Source: Bacillota bacterium (GTDB taxonomy: Bacteria; Bacillota; Bacilli; Desulfuribacillales; Desulfuribacillaceae). Taken from it: a stretch of DNA of 55,675 nucleotides. Positions 25,215 to 33,824 of this stretch are shown here, one piece after another. The notes under the pieces were generated by a model, which was given only the letters and a program-made list of their open reading frames with translations, was not told the origin of the DNA and did no database searches. The position numbers and the translations under genes are program-made. The stretch covers positions 1-55,675 of the forward strand of contig JAEWFW010000052.1 in the NCBI GenBank assembly GCA_023388635.1, written 5' to 3'. Every line of letters begins with the position of its first letter. Positions within the stretch are counted from its first letter, which is position 1.

Positions 25215-27380
25215 TCATGCCTGCCACTGTAAGTATATGACATCTCCGGTTTTGATTGGTGAATCAAAGGTTGCCGGATTGTCGTTCAGCAACATTTGCA
25301 GGCGGGTGCAATCGTCAGGGCGCTCTGCCATAATATCTAAATATTTGAAAATGTCGTTAAACATTAAATTGATTTCCGGGTTTCTGACGATTTCAATTCG
25401 GTCACGATCTTCTATAGGCGAATCGGGTGTTGCCGGTTGATCGTTTTTCAACAGTTTAAATCCCGGGTGCTGCATCACTAAAGGATTGCCGTTGACATTG
25501 ACTGTCACTTCATAGCCAAATAGTTGCTCGGGTTCGATAATATTGTATATTGTGTAGCTTGTTTTTTGTAGGATTTTTGCAGTCAGCATGTCGTTAGGGC
25601 TGACTTTTGTGTACATGGCGGCAGGATTGCCGTTCACGAAGACACAATGGGTACCGCCGGGCAATGTCTTAGCCTGGTCGTTCAGGTAGACAGTCATTGA
25701 TTTACTTTCGAGATCTTCCTGTGTAAGCCCGCAAGCAATCAGGCATTCTTTGACAGTGGAAGGTGGATGCACGATAATCTGATCCCTGTCTTGAAGCGGT
25801 TGATCGATTTCTGACGGTTTGCCGTTGACGGATAGTATGACATCCAAGGTTTTCGGTTGATTGTTGTATGTAATTTGCAAGGGCGTAAGCTCTTCGGGCG
25901 TGAGTATATCTTTAACAGTACCGACAGCATTTTGTCCCGCTTGACCTGCCTCTACACTGAGCTGATCGCCGTCGTAAATTTGTGTTTCCAGATTGGCGGC
26001 TCTGCCGTTGATGAGAATAGTAGCCGGCGAGCCCAGTTGACCACGTAAAATACGTAAATTACCGTTGACTTCGATGCTGAGAGCTAGTCCAGGCTTGCCA
26101 TGCAGTTTATTCATATCGATGCCCGAAGCCAATAAAGCATCACCGACTGTAACTTTCTTCAAATCAAACACGCGCACTCTTTTGCCGTTAACGTGGATGT
26201 TCATGAAATCGATGTGGTTCAATTTTGCCGACAGGGCGATTCCAATCGGTGTTACCGCTTCCGGTCCTCTGAGAACTTGATGTTCGCCAATTAGATTTTT
26301 GATCGCTTCCGCTCCGCGCACGGCGACTCGCTCTTTGGGCAGGTGCAGATGATGTGCCACTAATTCAGGAAGCATTGGTGTCATACTCCCACCGCCGACG
26401 AGCATTACGGCTTGCGGAGGTTGTTTATTGAGGTCGAGTATTTTCTCGGCTATTTTTGACGCGAGCAAATTGATGCTGTCCCGGATATCGCTAATCACTT
26501 CTTGGCTGGTTTTTTCGTACTCAAATCCCAGCACATCTTGGTAGGTAACTTGTCCTTGATGCAATGAACGCTTTAATAATTCGGCGACATTGAAATCGAG
26601 CAGGTAGGTCTGTGAAATTGCTTCGGTAATTTCGTCACCGGCTGTCGGTACCATCGCATATCCGGTAATCGTACCGTCGGCTGTAAGCGCAATATCGGAT
26701 GTTCCTGCGCCGATATCGACGAGCGCAATGTTTAATTTGCGCATGGTAGACGGTATCAAGACATTGATCGCGGCAATTGGTTCCAGAGTCAAAGCTGAGA
26801 TTTGCAAATCAGCGCGCTGTAAAGCGGATTCCAGCGAATCGACGACGATTCTCGGCAGGAAAGTGGCAATGACATCAATTGACGCGTGTTCTCCATATTG
26901 ATCGACGATGCTGCCGATCGGACTGTCGTCAAGCGTATATTCTACGACGCTGTAACCGACGCAATGGTAGCTCGTTTTGTCATATACGTTATGTTCTTCG
27001 AGCAGTTTTTTTTGCGCCTGTTGTACGGCTTCCAATTCAAAGGCGACGACTTGTTCGCGCGATGAAAAAGGGTGATCTTTGATAGAACGGCTAATCTTTG
27101 TGCGGATCGTTTTCAATGAGCGTCCTGCCGCTGCAACCGCGGCATGCGTGAGCACGGTACCGGTCTGTTCTTCAATCTGTTGTTTTATTTTTTTTATGAT
27201 ATCTGCGACCTTCAGAACGTCATGGATTTGCCCATCGAGCATGGAACGTTCTTTGTGCTCAAATATTTCACAGGCTGTGATTTTCAATTGTTCTTCTTCT
27301 GGATATGCGAGAATTCCCACAATCGTTCGAGTACCGATGTCTAGGGCGAATATTGGGGATGCAGATTCAGATTCCGGCAT
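25215..27380 (-). CDS. FtsA-like actin-fold ATPase with repeated C-terminal modules
   Basis: 721 residues. The first 400 or so are FtsA-like: phosphate-1 loop IFALDIGTRTIVGIL, phosphate-2 NIALVDIGAGTSDIAL, adenosine motif AVMLVGGGSMTPMLPELVA, and HAAVAAAGRSLKTI in the region typical of FtsA subdomain 1C. There is no FtsA-type amphipathic C-terminal helix. Instead, residues about 400-721 hold at least five copies of a short pattern NG/ND-x-PA-x(2-3)-D-x-P-I-x-D-x-D-x-I (INGRAANLETQIYDGD, VNGKPSEIDQPLQDRD, VNGNPAAMYTKVSPND, KNDQPATPDSPIEDRD, LNDNPATFDSPIKTGD), resembling small beta-grasp units. Function unknown; a cytoskeletal or division-associated role is inference. The start at 27380 follows GAGGTGA. 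Confidence 0.82.
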   Translation of the reverse strand: MPESESASPIFALDIGTRTIVGILAYPEEEQLKITACEIFEHKERSMLDGQIHDVLKVADIIKKIKQQIEEQTGTVLTHAAVAAAGRSLKTIRTKISRSIKDHPFSSREQVVAFELEAVQQAQKKLLEEHNVYDKTSYHCVGYSVVEYTLDDSPIGSIVDQYGEHASIDVIATFLPRIVVDSLESALQRADLQISALTLEPIAAINVLIPSTMRKLNIALVDIGAGTSDIALTADGTITGYAMVPTAGDEITEAISQTYLLDFNVAELLKRSLHQGQVTYQDVLGFEYEKTSQEVISDIRDSINLLASKIAEKILDLNKQPPQAVMLVGGGSMTPMLPELVAHHLHLPKERVAVRGAEAIKNLIGEHQVLRGPEAVTPIGIALSAKLNHIDFMNIHVNGKRVRVFDLKKVTVGDALLASGIDMNKLHGKPGLALSIEVNGNLRILRGQLGSPATILINGRAANLETQIYDGDQLSVEAGQAGQNAVGTVKDILTPEELTPLQITYNNQPKTLDVILSVNGKPSEIDQPLQDRDQIIVHPPSTVKECLIACGLTQEDLESKSMTVYLNDQAKTLPGGTHCVFVNGNPAAMYTKVSPNDMLTAKILQKTSYTIYNIIEPEQLFGYEVTVNVNGNPLVMQHPGFKLLKNDQPATPDSPIEDRDRIEIVRNPEINLMFNDIFKYLDIMAERPDDCTRLQMLLNDNPATFDSPIKTGDVIYLQWQA

Positions 27381-27471
27381 ATTTGTCACCTCAAATTTAC
27401 GAAATTGTATACGGAATTTGTATTGATGTTATAATTCGCTAAAAAGTGACATTTCCCTCTTTTCCGTGGAT

Positions 27472-27500
27472 TTGACTCTTCGTCAGTATGGTAGTAGAAT
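27472..27500 (+). promoter_or_regulatory. sigma-A-type promoter of ktrAB
   Basis: TTGACT (27472-27477), 17-bp spacer, TAGAAT (27495-27500), 42 bp before the ktrA start. Confidence 0.7.
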
Positions 27501-27541
27501 GGCAGTGAATATACGAATATGGGTGCAGAATAGGGGATTTT

Positions 27542-28213
27542 ATGAAAAAAGTCAGATCACAAGTTCAGCAGGTTGCGATCATCGGATTGGGACAATTCGG
27601 GGGTAATCTGTGTAAGAATTTTAAAGAGATGGGGATTGAAGTTCTGGCGATTGATGTGGATATGAATAAGGTGAATGATTACGCTTCATTTGCCGATCAT
27701 GCTGTACAAATGGATGCCACGGATGAAAAGGCGCTGCAAAAAATCGGCATTCGCAATTTCGATATTGTGATCGTCTCGATTGGCGATGATTTGGAAGCGA
27801 GCATTTTATGTACGCTGTTAGTGAAAGAGCTGGGTATCAAAGAAGTATGGGCAAAGGCAAAAAATGATTATCATCATAAAGTTTTGGCAAAAGTCGGCGC
27901 CGATGTGGTTGTTCAGCCGGAAAGGGATATGGCAAGACGCGTTGTACAGCGGATATGCGGAAATTTTATCGATTATATTGATTTGTCGGATGAGTATAGC
28001 GTCGTTGAGTTGATTGCAACGGATCGGATTAACGGCAAGACGTTGAAGGAATTGAATATTCGCGTGCGCTATGGGTGCAGCATTGTCGCGATCAAACGCG
28101 GCGAGCATATCAATGTTTCGCCGATGGCAGATGAGCAAATTCTCACAGATGATGTGTTGGTTGTGATTGGAGACAATACGCAAATTCAGGAATTCGAGGC
28201 AAAGGGGTTATAA
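27542..28213 (+). CDS. ktrA: potassium channel regulatory subunit KtrA/TrkA
   Basis: 223 residues. RCK-N domain with the nucleotide-binding motif QVAIIGLGQFGGNLCKNF and the acidic DVDMNKV after the second strand, then an RCK-C domain (about 135-223, ending GDNTQIQEF). It forms the octameric ring that gates KtrB in response to ATP/ADP or c-di-AMP. TAGGGG lies upstream of the ATG. The ktrB start follows three bases after the stop; they form one operon. Confidence 0.93.
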   Translation: MKKVRSQVQQVAIIGLGQFGGNLCKNFKEMGIEVLAIDVDMNKVNDYASFADHAVQMDATDEKALQKIGIRNFDIVIVSIGDDLEASILCTLLVKELGIKEVWAKAKNDYHHKVLAKVGADVVVQPERDMARRVVQRICGNFIDYIDLSDEYSVVELIATDRINGKTLKELNIRVRYGCSIVAIKRGEHINVSPMADEQILTDDVLVVIGDNTQIQEFEAKGL

Positions 28214-28216
28214 TCG

Positions 28217-29542
28217 GTGGACCGTTTATATCGTAAGTTTCATTTTAGCCCGCCTCAGGTTTTGGCGTTGCTTTTATTGGGAGGCATCATACTAGGGACG
28301 TTGTTTTTGCTGCTTCCGATATCGAGGCATGGCAGTATATCTTTGGTTGATGCGTTTTTTACGGCAACATCGGCGGTGACGGTGACCGGACTGGTGGTCG
28401 TCAATATCGATGCGCAGTTTACTGTGTTTGGACAGGTTATCTTAATGACGCTGATGCAGATCGGCGGCTTAGGTTTCATGTCATTTGCAGTGCTTGCTGT
28501 ATTGATGCTCGGTAAACGCATCGGTATAAAACAGCGGTTGCTATTGCAGGAGGCGTTAAATCAGACTTCGATTGGCGGATTGGTCAAGATTGTGCGACTG
28601 GTCTTGGTATTTGCATTCAGTGTGGAGCTGGTGGCGGCATTGCTTCTGTCAATTCGCCTAGTGCCGGAGTTGGGATTAGGGGAAGGTATATATGCCAGTA
28701 TATTTCACAGTATATCGGCGTTCAATAATGCCGGTTTTTCGTTATGGTCTGATAGTTTGACAGGTTATGTCGGTGATCCGGTGATGAATATTGTCATTTC
28801 CTGTTTGTTTATTACAGGAGGAATTGGATTTTCCGTCATTTCTGACTTGTATTATAATCGAAAATTTCGGGATTTGTCTTTACACACGAAAATTATGTTG
28901 ATTAGTACACTGGCGATCAATCTGACGGCGATGCTGGTGATTTTTCTTTTGGAATACTCCAATCCGATGACCTTGGGGAATTTGCCGATGGATGAAAAAC
29001 TGTTTGCTAGTTATTTCCAAGCGGTTGTACCGCGTAGCAGCGGTTTTAACACGATTGATATTAGTTCGATGAGTGTGACATCGATTTTGCTGATGTTGAT
29101 CTTGATGTTTATCGGTGCGGGAAGTGCCTCAACCGGTGGGGGAGTTAAGGTGACGACGTTTATTGTGCTGGTTTTAGCAGTCGTCACGTATATTAAAGGA
29201 AAATCGGAGCCGGTGATTTTCCGCAGAACGATATCGAATATGGTGATTCTGCGGTCATTGGCGATTGTCAATATTAGTATCGTACTGATTCTGCTGTCGG
29301 TATTTATTCTGACATTGACAGAGGATGCTCCGCTATTGATGATTGTGTTCGAGGCTTTCTCGGCGTTTGGTACTGTTGGGTTGTCAATGGGGTTGACTCC
29401 CGAGCTGTCTATTGCCGGCAAAGTGTTAATTGCCAGCTTGATGTTTTTCGGCAGATTGGGACCGTTGACATTGGCGTTTTCACTGTATCAGCATTCGCAT
29501 GACGAGATTCGTTATCCCGAAGGACAGATTTTTACGGGATAA
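28217..29542 (+). CDS. ktrB: potassium uptake channel subunit KtrB
   Basis: 441 residues, GTG start with AAAGGGG inside the ktrA end. Membrane protein of the Trk/Ktr/HKT family with four pore loops: TSAVTVTGLVVVN, FHSISAFNNAGFSLW, VVPRSSGFNTIDI and FEAFSAFGTVGLSMG supply the filter glycines. C-terminus MFFGRLGPLTLAFSL is the conserved family end. Mediates Na+-dependent or electrophoretic K+ uptake with KtrA. Confidence 0.93.
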   Translation: MDRLYRKFHFSPPQVLALLLLGGIILGTLFLLLPISRHGSISLVDAFFTATSAVTVTGLVVVNIDAQFTVFGQVILMTLMQIGGLGFMSFAVLAVLMLGKRIGIKQRLLLQEALNQTSIGGLVKIVRLVLVFAFSVELVAALLLSIRLVPELGLGEGIYASIFHSISAFNNAGFSLWSDSLTGYVGDPVMNIVISCLFITGGIGFSVISDLYYNRKFRDLSLHTKIMLISTLAINLTAMLVIFLLEYSNPMTLGNLPMDEKLFASYFQAVVPRSSGFNTIDISSMSVTSILLMLILMFIGAGSASTGGGVKVTTFIVLVLAVVTYIKGKSEPVIFRRTISNMVILRSLAIVNISIVLILLSVFILTLTEDAPLLMIVFEAFSAFGTVGLSMGLTPELSIAGKVLIASLMFFGRLGPLTLAFSLYQHSHDEIRYPEGQIFTG

Positions 29543-29592
29543 GTTTTGGAGGAGAGGCGACGATTTTTTATCACTTAGACGTGTTGCAGTGC

Positions 29593-29621
29593 TTGCGTAA
29601 TTATTCTTTGTATGTTATAAT
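29593..29621 (+). promoter_or_regulatory. promoter of the T-box leader
   Basis: TTGCGT (29593-29598), 17-bp spacer, TATAAT (29616-29621); the transcript would begin just before the T-box stem I. Confidence 0.65.
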
Positions 29622-29640
29622 TCTTAAAATTCACAATTTA

Positions 29641-29890
29641 TGATAAGCGATGAGGAAGACAAGTACATTTACAGGGCTTTGTCAGGAAATAGGTGTCATT
29701 GACTGCGAGCACCTTGGGAGAGCTGTAATCTGGAATTTCACTTCTGAGCTAACGACTGATATGTAGGTCGACCGTAGACTCGGCGTTATCGGGTAATTTA
29801 TGAGTGATTACGTTTTATTGTTTTAACTCGGGTGGTACCGCGGAACCTATGTTTCGTCCCGAAAGGGGTGAAGTGTGGGTTTTTTATTAT
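29641..29890 (+). ncRNA. T-box leader of hisC-aroF
   Basis: Stem I starts at GATAAGCGATGAGGAAG; AGTA (29662-29665) and GAA (29733-29735) form the loop-E motif flanking the specifier loop. The T-box ACTCGGGTGGTACCGCGG is at 29826-29843, and a terminator hairpin ends in GGGTTTTTTATT. If the codon lies three bases after GAA, as I read it in other leaders, the specifier is CAC (His); TTC (Phe) overlaps it one frame away. Uncharged tRNA should permit read-through into hisC. Confidence 0.93.
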
Positions 29891-29922
29891 ATTTTTTTAT
29901 ATAAAAGGAGTGTGTTGGAGGG

Positions 29923-31038
29923 ATGGGAGTGAATCGATTGTCCAGATATGTGAGAAATTGTTTGCATGATTTGAAGCCGTATATACCTGGGAAGCCGATT
30001 GAAGAAGTGAAGCGAGAGTTGGGGCTTGAATCTGTTATAAAACTTGCCTCCAACGAAAACCCGCTCGGGGCCTCGGCTTCGGCAAAAGATGCTGTGCGTC
30101 AGTTGCTTGATCAAAGTCATATATATCCTGACGGCAGTTGCTATGAGTTAAAACAGGCATTGGCGACGCATTTGCAAGTAGCACCGGAGGAATTGATTGT
30201 CGGTAATGGATCTGATGAGATCATCAAAATGCTTGCAGAGACATTTCTCAATCAAGGGGATGAGGTCATTGCCCCAGTGCCTTCATTTTCAGAATATTGG
30301 TTTGCAGCTACGGTGATGAATGCCAATGTGGTAGGGGTGCAGTTAGGTTCGGATTTCAGCTATGATGTACAGGCAATAATTGATGCCGTGACGCCAAAGA
30401 CGAAAATGCTCTTCCTATGCAGTCCGAATAATCCCACAGGCACATATTTATGTAAGGCAGATTTAGAAAAAATATTAGCAGAGATTCCCGATGATATTAT
30501 CGTTGTCATCGATGAGGCATATGCAGAATTCGTGACAGCGGATGATTTTCCGTCGGGTATCGATTATATACATCAACATCGCGTGATCGTTTTACGCACG
30601 TTTTCGAAAATTTATGGATTAGCGGCGTATCGCATCGGATACGGTGTTGCCGACGCTGAGATGATTCATTATATCAACAGAGTGCGTGAACCGTTTAATG
30701 TGAACAGTTTCGCCCAGACAGCGGCGATTGCTGCTCTGGCAGACGAGGAGCATAAGCAAGAAAGCCGCCAATTGGTTGCGGACGGCAAAGAATACTTGTA
30801 CCGTGAGTTTGCAGATCTTGGTCTAAAGTACGTAGATTCGGAAGCAAATTTTGTGTTTGTCGATACAGGTGTTGACGGTAAGCAAGTATTTCATAAATTA
30901 TTGGTGCGCGGCGTGATCGTGCGGACGGGGGATATTTTCGGATATCCGACGTATATCCGCGTGACGTTCGGCACTAGTGAGGAAAATAAGCGATTTATTT
31001 CCGCATTGCGGGAAGTTCTGGCAGAACTAAGAAATTAG
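29923..31038 (+). CDS. hisC: histidinol-phosphate aminotransferase
   Basis: 371 residues; fold-type I PLP enzyme. IKLASNENPLG near the N-terminus, LCSPNNPTGTY, VVIDEAYAEF, and the PLP Lys in RTFSKIYGLAAYRIGYG are the expected motifs. In Bacilli this enzyme also transaminates phenylpyruvate and hydroxyphenylpyruvate, which fits its pairing with aroF. The ATG at 29923 touches GGAGGG (29917-29922) but has AAGGAG at 29905; the GTG at 29929 is equally plausible by spacing. It is the first gene after the T-box. Confidence 0.93.
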   Translation: MGVNRLSRYVRNCLHDLKPYIPGKPIEEVKRELGLESVIKLASNENPLGASASAKDAVRQLLDQSHIYPDGSCYELKQALATHLQVAPEELIVGNGSDEIIKMLAETFLNQGDEVIAPVPSFSEYWFAATVMNANVVGVQLGSDFSYDVQAIIDAVTPKTKMLFLCSPNNPTGTYLCKADLEKILAEIPDDIIVVIDEAYAEFVTADDFPSGIDYIHQHRVIVLRTFSKIYGLAAYRIGYGVADAEMIHYINRVREPFNVNSFAQTAAIAALADEEHKQESRQLVADGKEYLYREFADLGLKYVDSEANFVFVDTGVDGKQVFHKLLVRGVIVRTGDIFGYPTYIRVTFGTSEENKRFISALREVLAELRN

Positions 31039-31094
31039 TGATTTCGGCAGAACTAAAATTTAATTAAAAAATAATCATTCTGGAGGTATGAACT

Positions 31095-32162
31095 ATGACA
31101 GCAGAACGTTTACAAGCATTGCGTGACCAGTTGGACGATATTAATATAGAGTTACTTAATTTAATGACGAAAAGAGCGGAAATAGCTACAGAAATCGGGC
31201 AGGTAAAGGCGAAAATCGGTACGAAGCGTTTCGACCCAGTACGTGAGAATCAGATGTTAGAAGACTTAGTCGGTCGCAATCAAGGACCGTTCTCCAATGA
31301 TACAATCAGACATTTGTTCAAACAGATTTTCAAAGCGTCGTTAGACTTGCAAAATACTGACAAGCAAAAGGAATTGCTGGTCAGCCGTAAGATTCAACGA
31401 ACAGATACTGTGATTGATGTCAAAGGCGTTAAAATCGGCGGCGAGCACAAAATTGTCATTGCCGGACCTTGCGCGATTGAGAGTTATGAGCAGACTCGTG
31501 CTGCTGGAGAGACACTGAAGTCACTGGGCATTCGCGTTTTACGCGGTGGGGCTTACAAGCCGAGAACGTCTCCATACGATTTCCAAGGATTGGGCGAAGA
31601 AGGACTGCAAATTATGCGTCAAGTTGCCGATGAACTCGATTTGCTTGTCGTCAGTGAAATTGTCAGCCCGTACGATATGGAAACGGCACATAAATATGTC
31701 GATATGATTCAAATCGGCGCGCGTAATATGCAGAATTTCGAACTGTTAAAGGTAGCGGGAGAAGCCCGCGTACCGATCATCCTCAAACGTGGGTTATCGG
31801 CAACATTGGATGAATTCAAGTACGCTGCAGAATATGTCATGGCGCATGGAAACAGTCAAGTCATTTTATGTGAGCGGGGTATCCGCACCTATGAGAAGGC
31901 GACGCGCAATACATTGGATATTTCTGCGGTGCCAATTTTGAAGCAAGAAACGCATTTGCCGGTGATTGTCGATGTCAGCCATTCTACAGGTCGTAAGGAC
32001 ATTGTCATTCCAACGGCAAGAGCAGCATTGGCTGCCGGAGCGGATGCGATTATGGTCGAGCATCATCCGAATCCGCAAGTAGCGTTATCGGATGCAGCGC
32101 AGCAGTTAAATGCTCAAGAGTTAAAGCAATTATGTGATGGCTTATTGCCGTTTATGAAGTAA
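31095..32162 (+). CDS. aroF: bifunctional chorismate mutase / DAHP synthase
   Basis: 355 residues. Residues 1-85 are an AroQ-type chorismate mutase (RDQLDDINIELLNLMTKRAEIATEIG); residues about 105-355 are the DAHP synthase barrel (GPCAIESYEQTRAAGETL, RGGAYKPRTSPYDFQGLG, LCERGIRTYE, PVIVDVSHSTGRKDIV). The arrangement is that of B. subtilis AroA, where the mutase domain gives feedback control by prephenate/chorismate. It follows hisC by 56 bp under the same T-box. Confidence 0.95.
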   Translation: MTAERLQALRDQLDDINIELLNLMTKRAEIATEIGQVKAKIGTKRFDPVRENQMLEDLVGRNQGPFSNDTIRHLFKQIFKASLDLQNTDKQKELLVSRKIQRTDTVIDVKGVKIGGEHKIVIAGPCAIESYEQTRAAGETLKSLGIRVLRGGAYKPRTSPYDFQGLGEEGLQIMRQVADELDLLVVSEIVSPYDMETAHKYVDMIQIGARNMQNFELLKVAGEARVPIILKRGLSATLDEFKYAAEYVMAHGNSQVILCERGIRTYEKATRNTLDISAVPILKQETHLPVIVDVSHSTGRKDIVIPTARAALAAGADAIMVEHHPNPQVALSDAAQQLNAQELKQLCDGLLPFMK

Positions 32163-32292
32163 TTGATTACGACGTTTATATAGACAGTTTAAGGGTGACA
32201 GCTTGATTTGCCTTTTTCGCAAATCCGTGGTACGATTATTCGCATAATACGTCGTATGACGGAAAACAACGAGAATGCGGAGGCAGTAAATT

Positions 32293-32463
32293 TTGATTAC
32301 GGAAGAAAAAATAGCACGTATTAACGAACTAGCTAAACGGTCTAAGGAAGTCGGTCTGAGCCGAGAGGAAAAAAACGAGCAATTGATGTTAAGACAAGAG
32401 TATATACAATGTGTGCGTAATTCTTTGAAAGCAAATCTTGAGCAAATTGAGATTGTGGATTAA
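32293..32463 (+). CDS. DUF896 (YnzC-like) small protein
   Basis: 56 residues, TTG start with GGAGG about nine bases upstream. MITEEKIARINELAKRSKEV and LMLRQEYIQCVRNSLKANL match the DUF896/UPF0291 family, two-helix proteins linked to the SOS operon in B. subtilis (YnzC). Function unproven. A terminator follows directly. Confidence 0.85.
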   Translation: MITEEKIARINELAKRSKEVGLSREEKNEQLMLRQEYIQCVRNSLKANLEQIEIVD

Positions 32464-32481
32464 AAGTAAATCGTGACGAAG

Positions 32482-32516
32482 GAACTAATTGGCAATCTGC
32501 CTGTTAGTTCTTTTTA
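32482..32516 (+). terminator. terminator after the DUF896 gene
   Basis: GAACTAA (32482-32488) pairs with TTAGTTC (32504-32510) around an inner GGCA/TGCC; followed by TTTTTATTTT. Confidence 0.85.
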
Positions 32517-32600
32517 TTTTTTACTGAAAATAGTCGGCGATTTGTCGCATGACTTTGAAGTAAATAGGACATCATGTAAAAGGAAGGAGGTGCGTACAAA

Positions 32601-32753
32601 ATGGCTAAGGATGTACTTTGTGAAGTGAACAACTGTAAACACTGGACTCAAGGAAATAGATGTGAAGCTGATTCCATCTATGTTGTAAGTCAACAGGGAA
32701 CAGAAGCTGCTTCTCATGAAGAGACAGATTGTAAAACCTTTGAAACAATGTAA
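32601..32753 (+). CDS. DUF1540 small Cys-rich protein
   Basis: 50 residues: MAKDVLCEVNNCKHWTQGNR, then CEADSIYVVS and TDCKTFE. Four Cys (7, 12, 21, 44) in the DUF1540 pattern C-x4-C-x8-C ... C probably bind a metal. GGAAGGAGG lies ten bases before the ATG. Family members are common in spore formers; role unknown. Confidence 0.88.
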   Translation: MAKDVLCEVNNCKHWTQGNRCEADSIYVVSQQGTEAASHEETDCKTFETM

Positions 32754-32793
32754 CCTTCTTAAATAAAGTTTTGCCCGACTTCCGATGACGAAG

Positions 32794-32840
32794 TCTAAAT
32801 AGAAAATGAGCGACTATGGGTTGCTCATTTTCTATTTAGA
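32794..32840. terminator. 18-bp hairpin between the DUF1540 gene and the stator genes
   Basis: Perfect stem 32794-32811 / 32823-32840 with an 11-nt loop, T-rich on the 3' side (GCTCATTTTCTATTTAGA, then TTTG). Probably a terminator. Confidence 0.7.
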
Positions 32841-32957
32841 TTTGTAATTTTGGTATATTTTGCCCTTGCGCCGCCATTCGTTTATGGTATTAAATATAAG
32901 GCGTACGTCCATTTTGTCAAAAATAGAATTTCGAAAGGGAAAATTAGGAGATGTGAC

Positions 32958-33824
32958 ATGAATAGATTGGATATGATGACAGCAGGCGGCTTATTTGCCG
33001 GTGTTACTGTTTTGTCGATTGCTATTTATATTGGTGCAGGCTATGCGGTGGATGGCTTAGTTTCTTTTATTGATATGGCTTCTTTTTTTATTGTGATCGG
33101 CGGTCTGCTGTGTGCGTTGGCAGTCAATTTCACCGTGAAAGAAGTGACGGGAATGCTGACGATTATGAAGCAGACATTTTATCAGACAGATACGAATTTG
33201 GCATACTTGATTCAGACATTTACGAAGCTGGCAACGAGGGCACGCCGTCATGGATTGTTAGCATTAGAGCGGGATATCGACGACCTGCAGGACCCGTTTA
33301 TGAGAAAAGGGATTGCGCTTGCGGTGGACGGGCTTGAACCGGCATTGATTAAAGAAATTATGGAGGCAGAAATCACTGCCGTAGAAGAACGTCATCAAAA
33401 GGGAATTAATATCTTGGCAAAGGCGGGCGAATTAGCGCCTGCATTCGGGATGCTCGGTACGACAATCGGTCTCATTTTGATGCTCAGGGATATGAGTCCC
33501 GAGATGATCGGACCGAAAATGGCAATTGCGTTGATTACCACATTTTATGGTTCTGTACTCGCCAATCTCGTTTTCATTCCGATGGCGGGCAAGCTCCAGA
33601 ATAAGAGTGACCAAGAAGTGTTTATTCGTCAAATTGTCATTGAGGGAGTTCTCGGTGTACAAGCAGGGCAAAATCCAAAAATTTTGGAAGAAAAATTGAA
33701 GGCGTTTTTGTCTGCGGCAGAGCGTGAGACGTTCGATCAGCTTTTGCGCAAAGGGGATCTAGCTTTGTCCAAAGGTGATCCAGCTTCGGCTAGAGGGGAA
33801 GATCAAATTGCGCAAGAGATATAA
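32958..33824 (+). CDS. motP: flagellar stator protein MotA/MotP
   Basis: 288 residues. Four membrane segments: two near the N-terminus around GGLFAGVTVLSIAIYIGAGY and ASFFIVIGGLLCALAV, and two around GELAPAFGMLGTTIGLILML and ITTFYGSVLANLVFIPMAGKL, with a charged cytoplasmic loop (RARRHGLLALERDIDDLQDP) that contacts FliG. The start at 32958 has AGGAG seven bases upstream. It overlaps motB by 17 nt. No other flagellar gene is in the window, as is usual for a separate stator operon. Confidence 0.9.
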   Translation: MNRLDMMTAGGLFAGVTVLSIAIYIGAGYAVDGLVSFIDMASFFIVIGGLLCALAVNFTVKEVTGMLTIMKQTFYQTDTNLAYLIQTFTKLATRARRHGLLALERDIDDLQDPFMRKGIALAVDGLEPALIKEIMEAEITAVEERHQKGINILAKAGELAPAFGMLGTTIGLILMLRDMSPEMIGPKMAIALITTFYGSVLANLVFIPMAGKLQNKSDQEVFIRQIVIEGVLGVQAGQNPKILEEKLKAFLSAAERETFDQLLRKGDLALSKGDPASARGEDQIAQEI

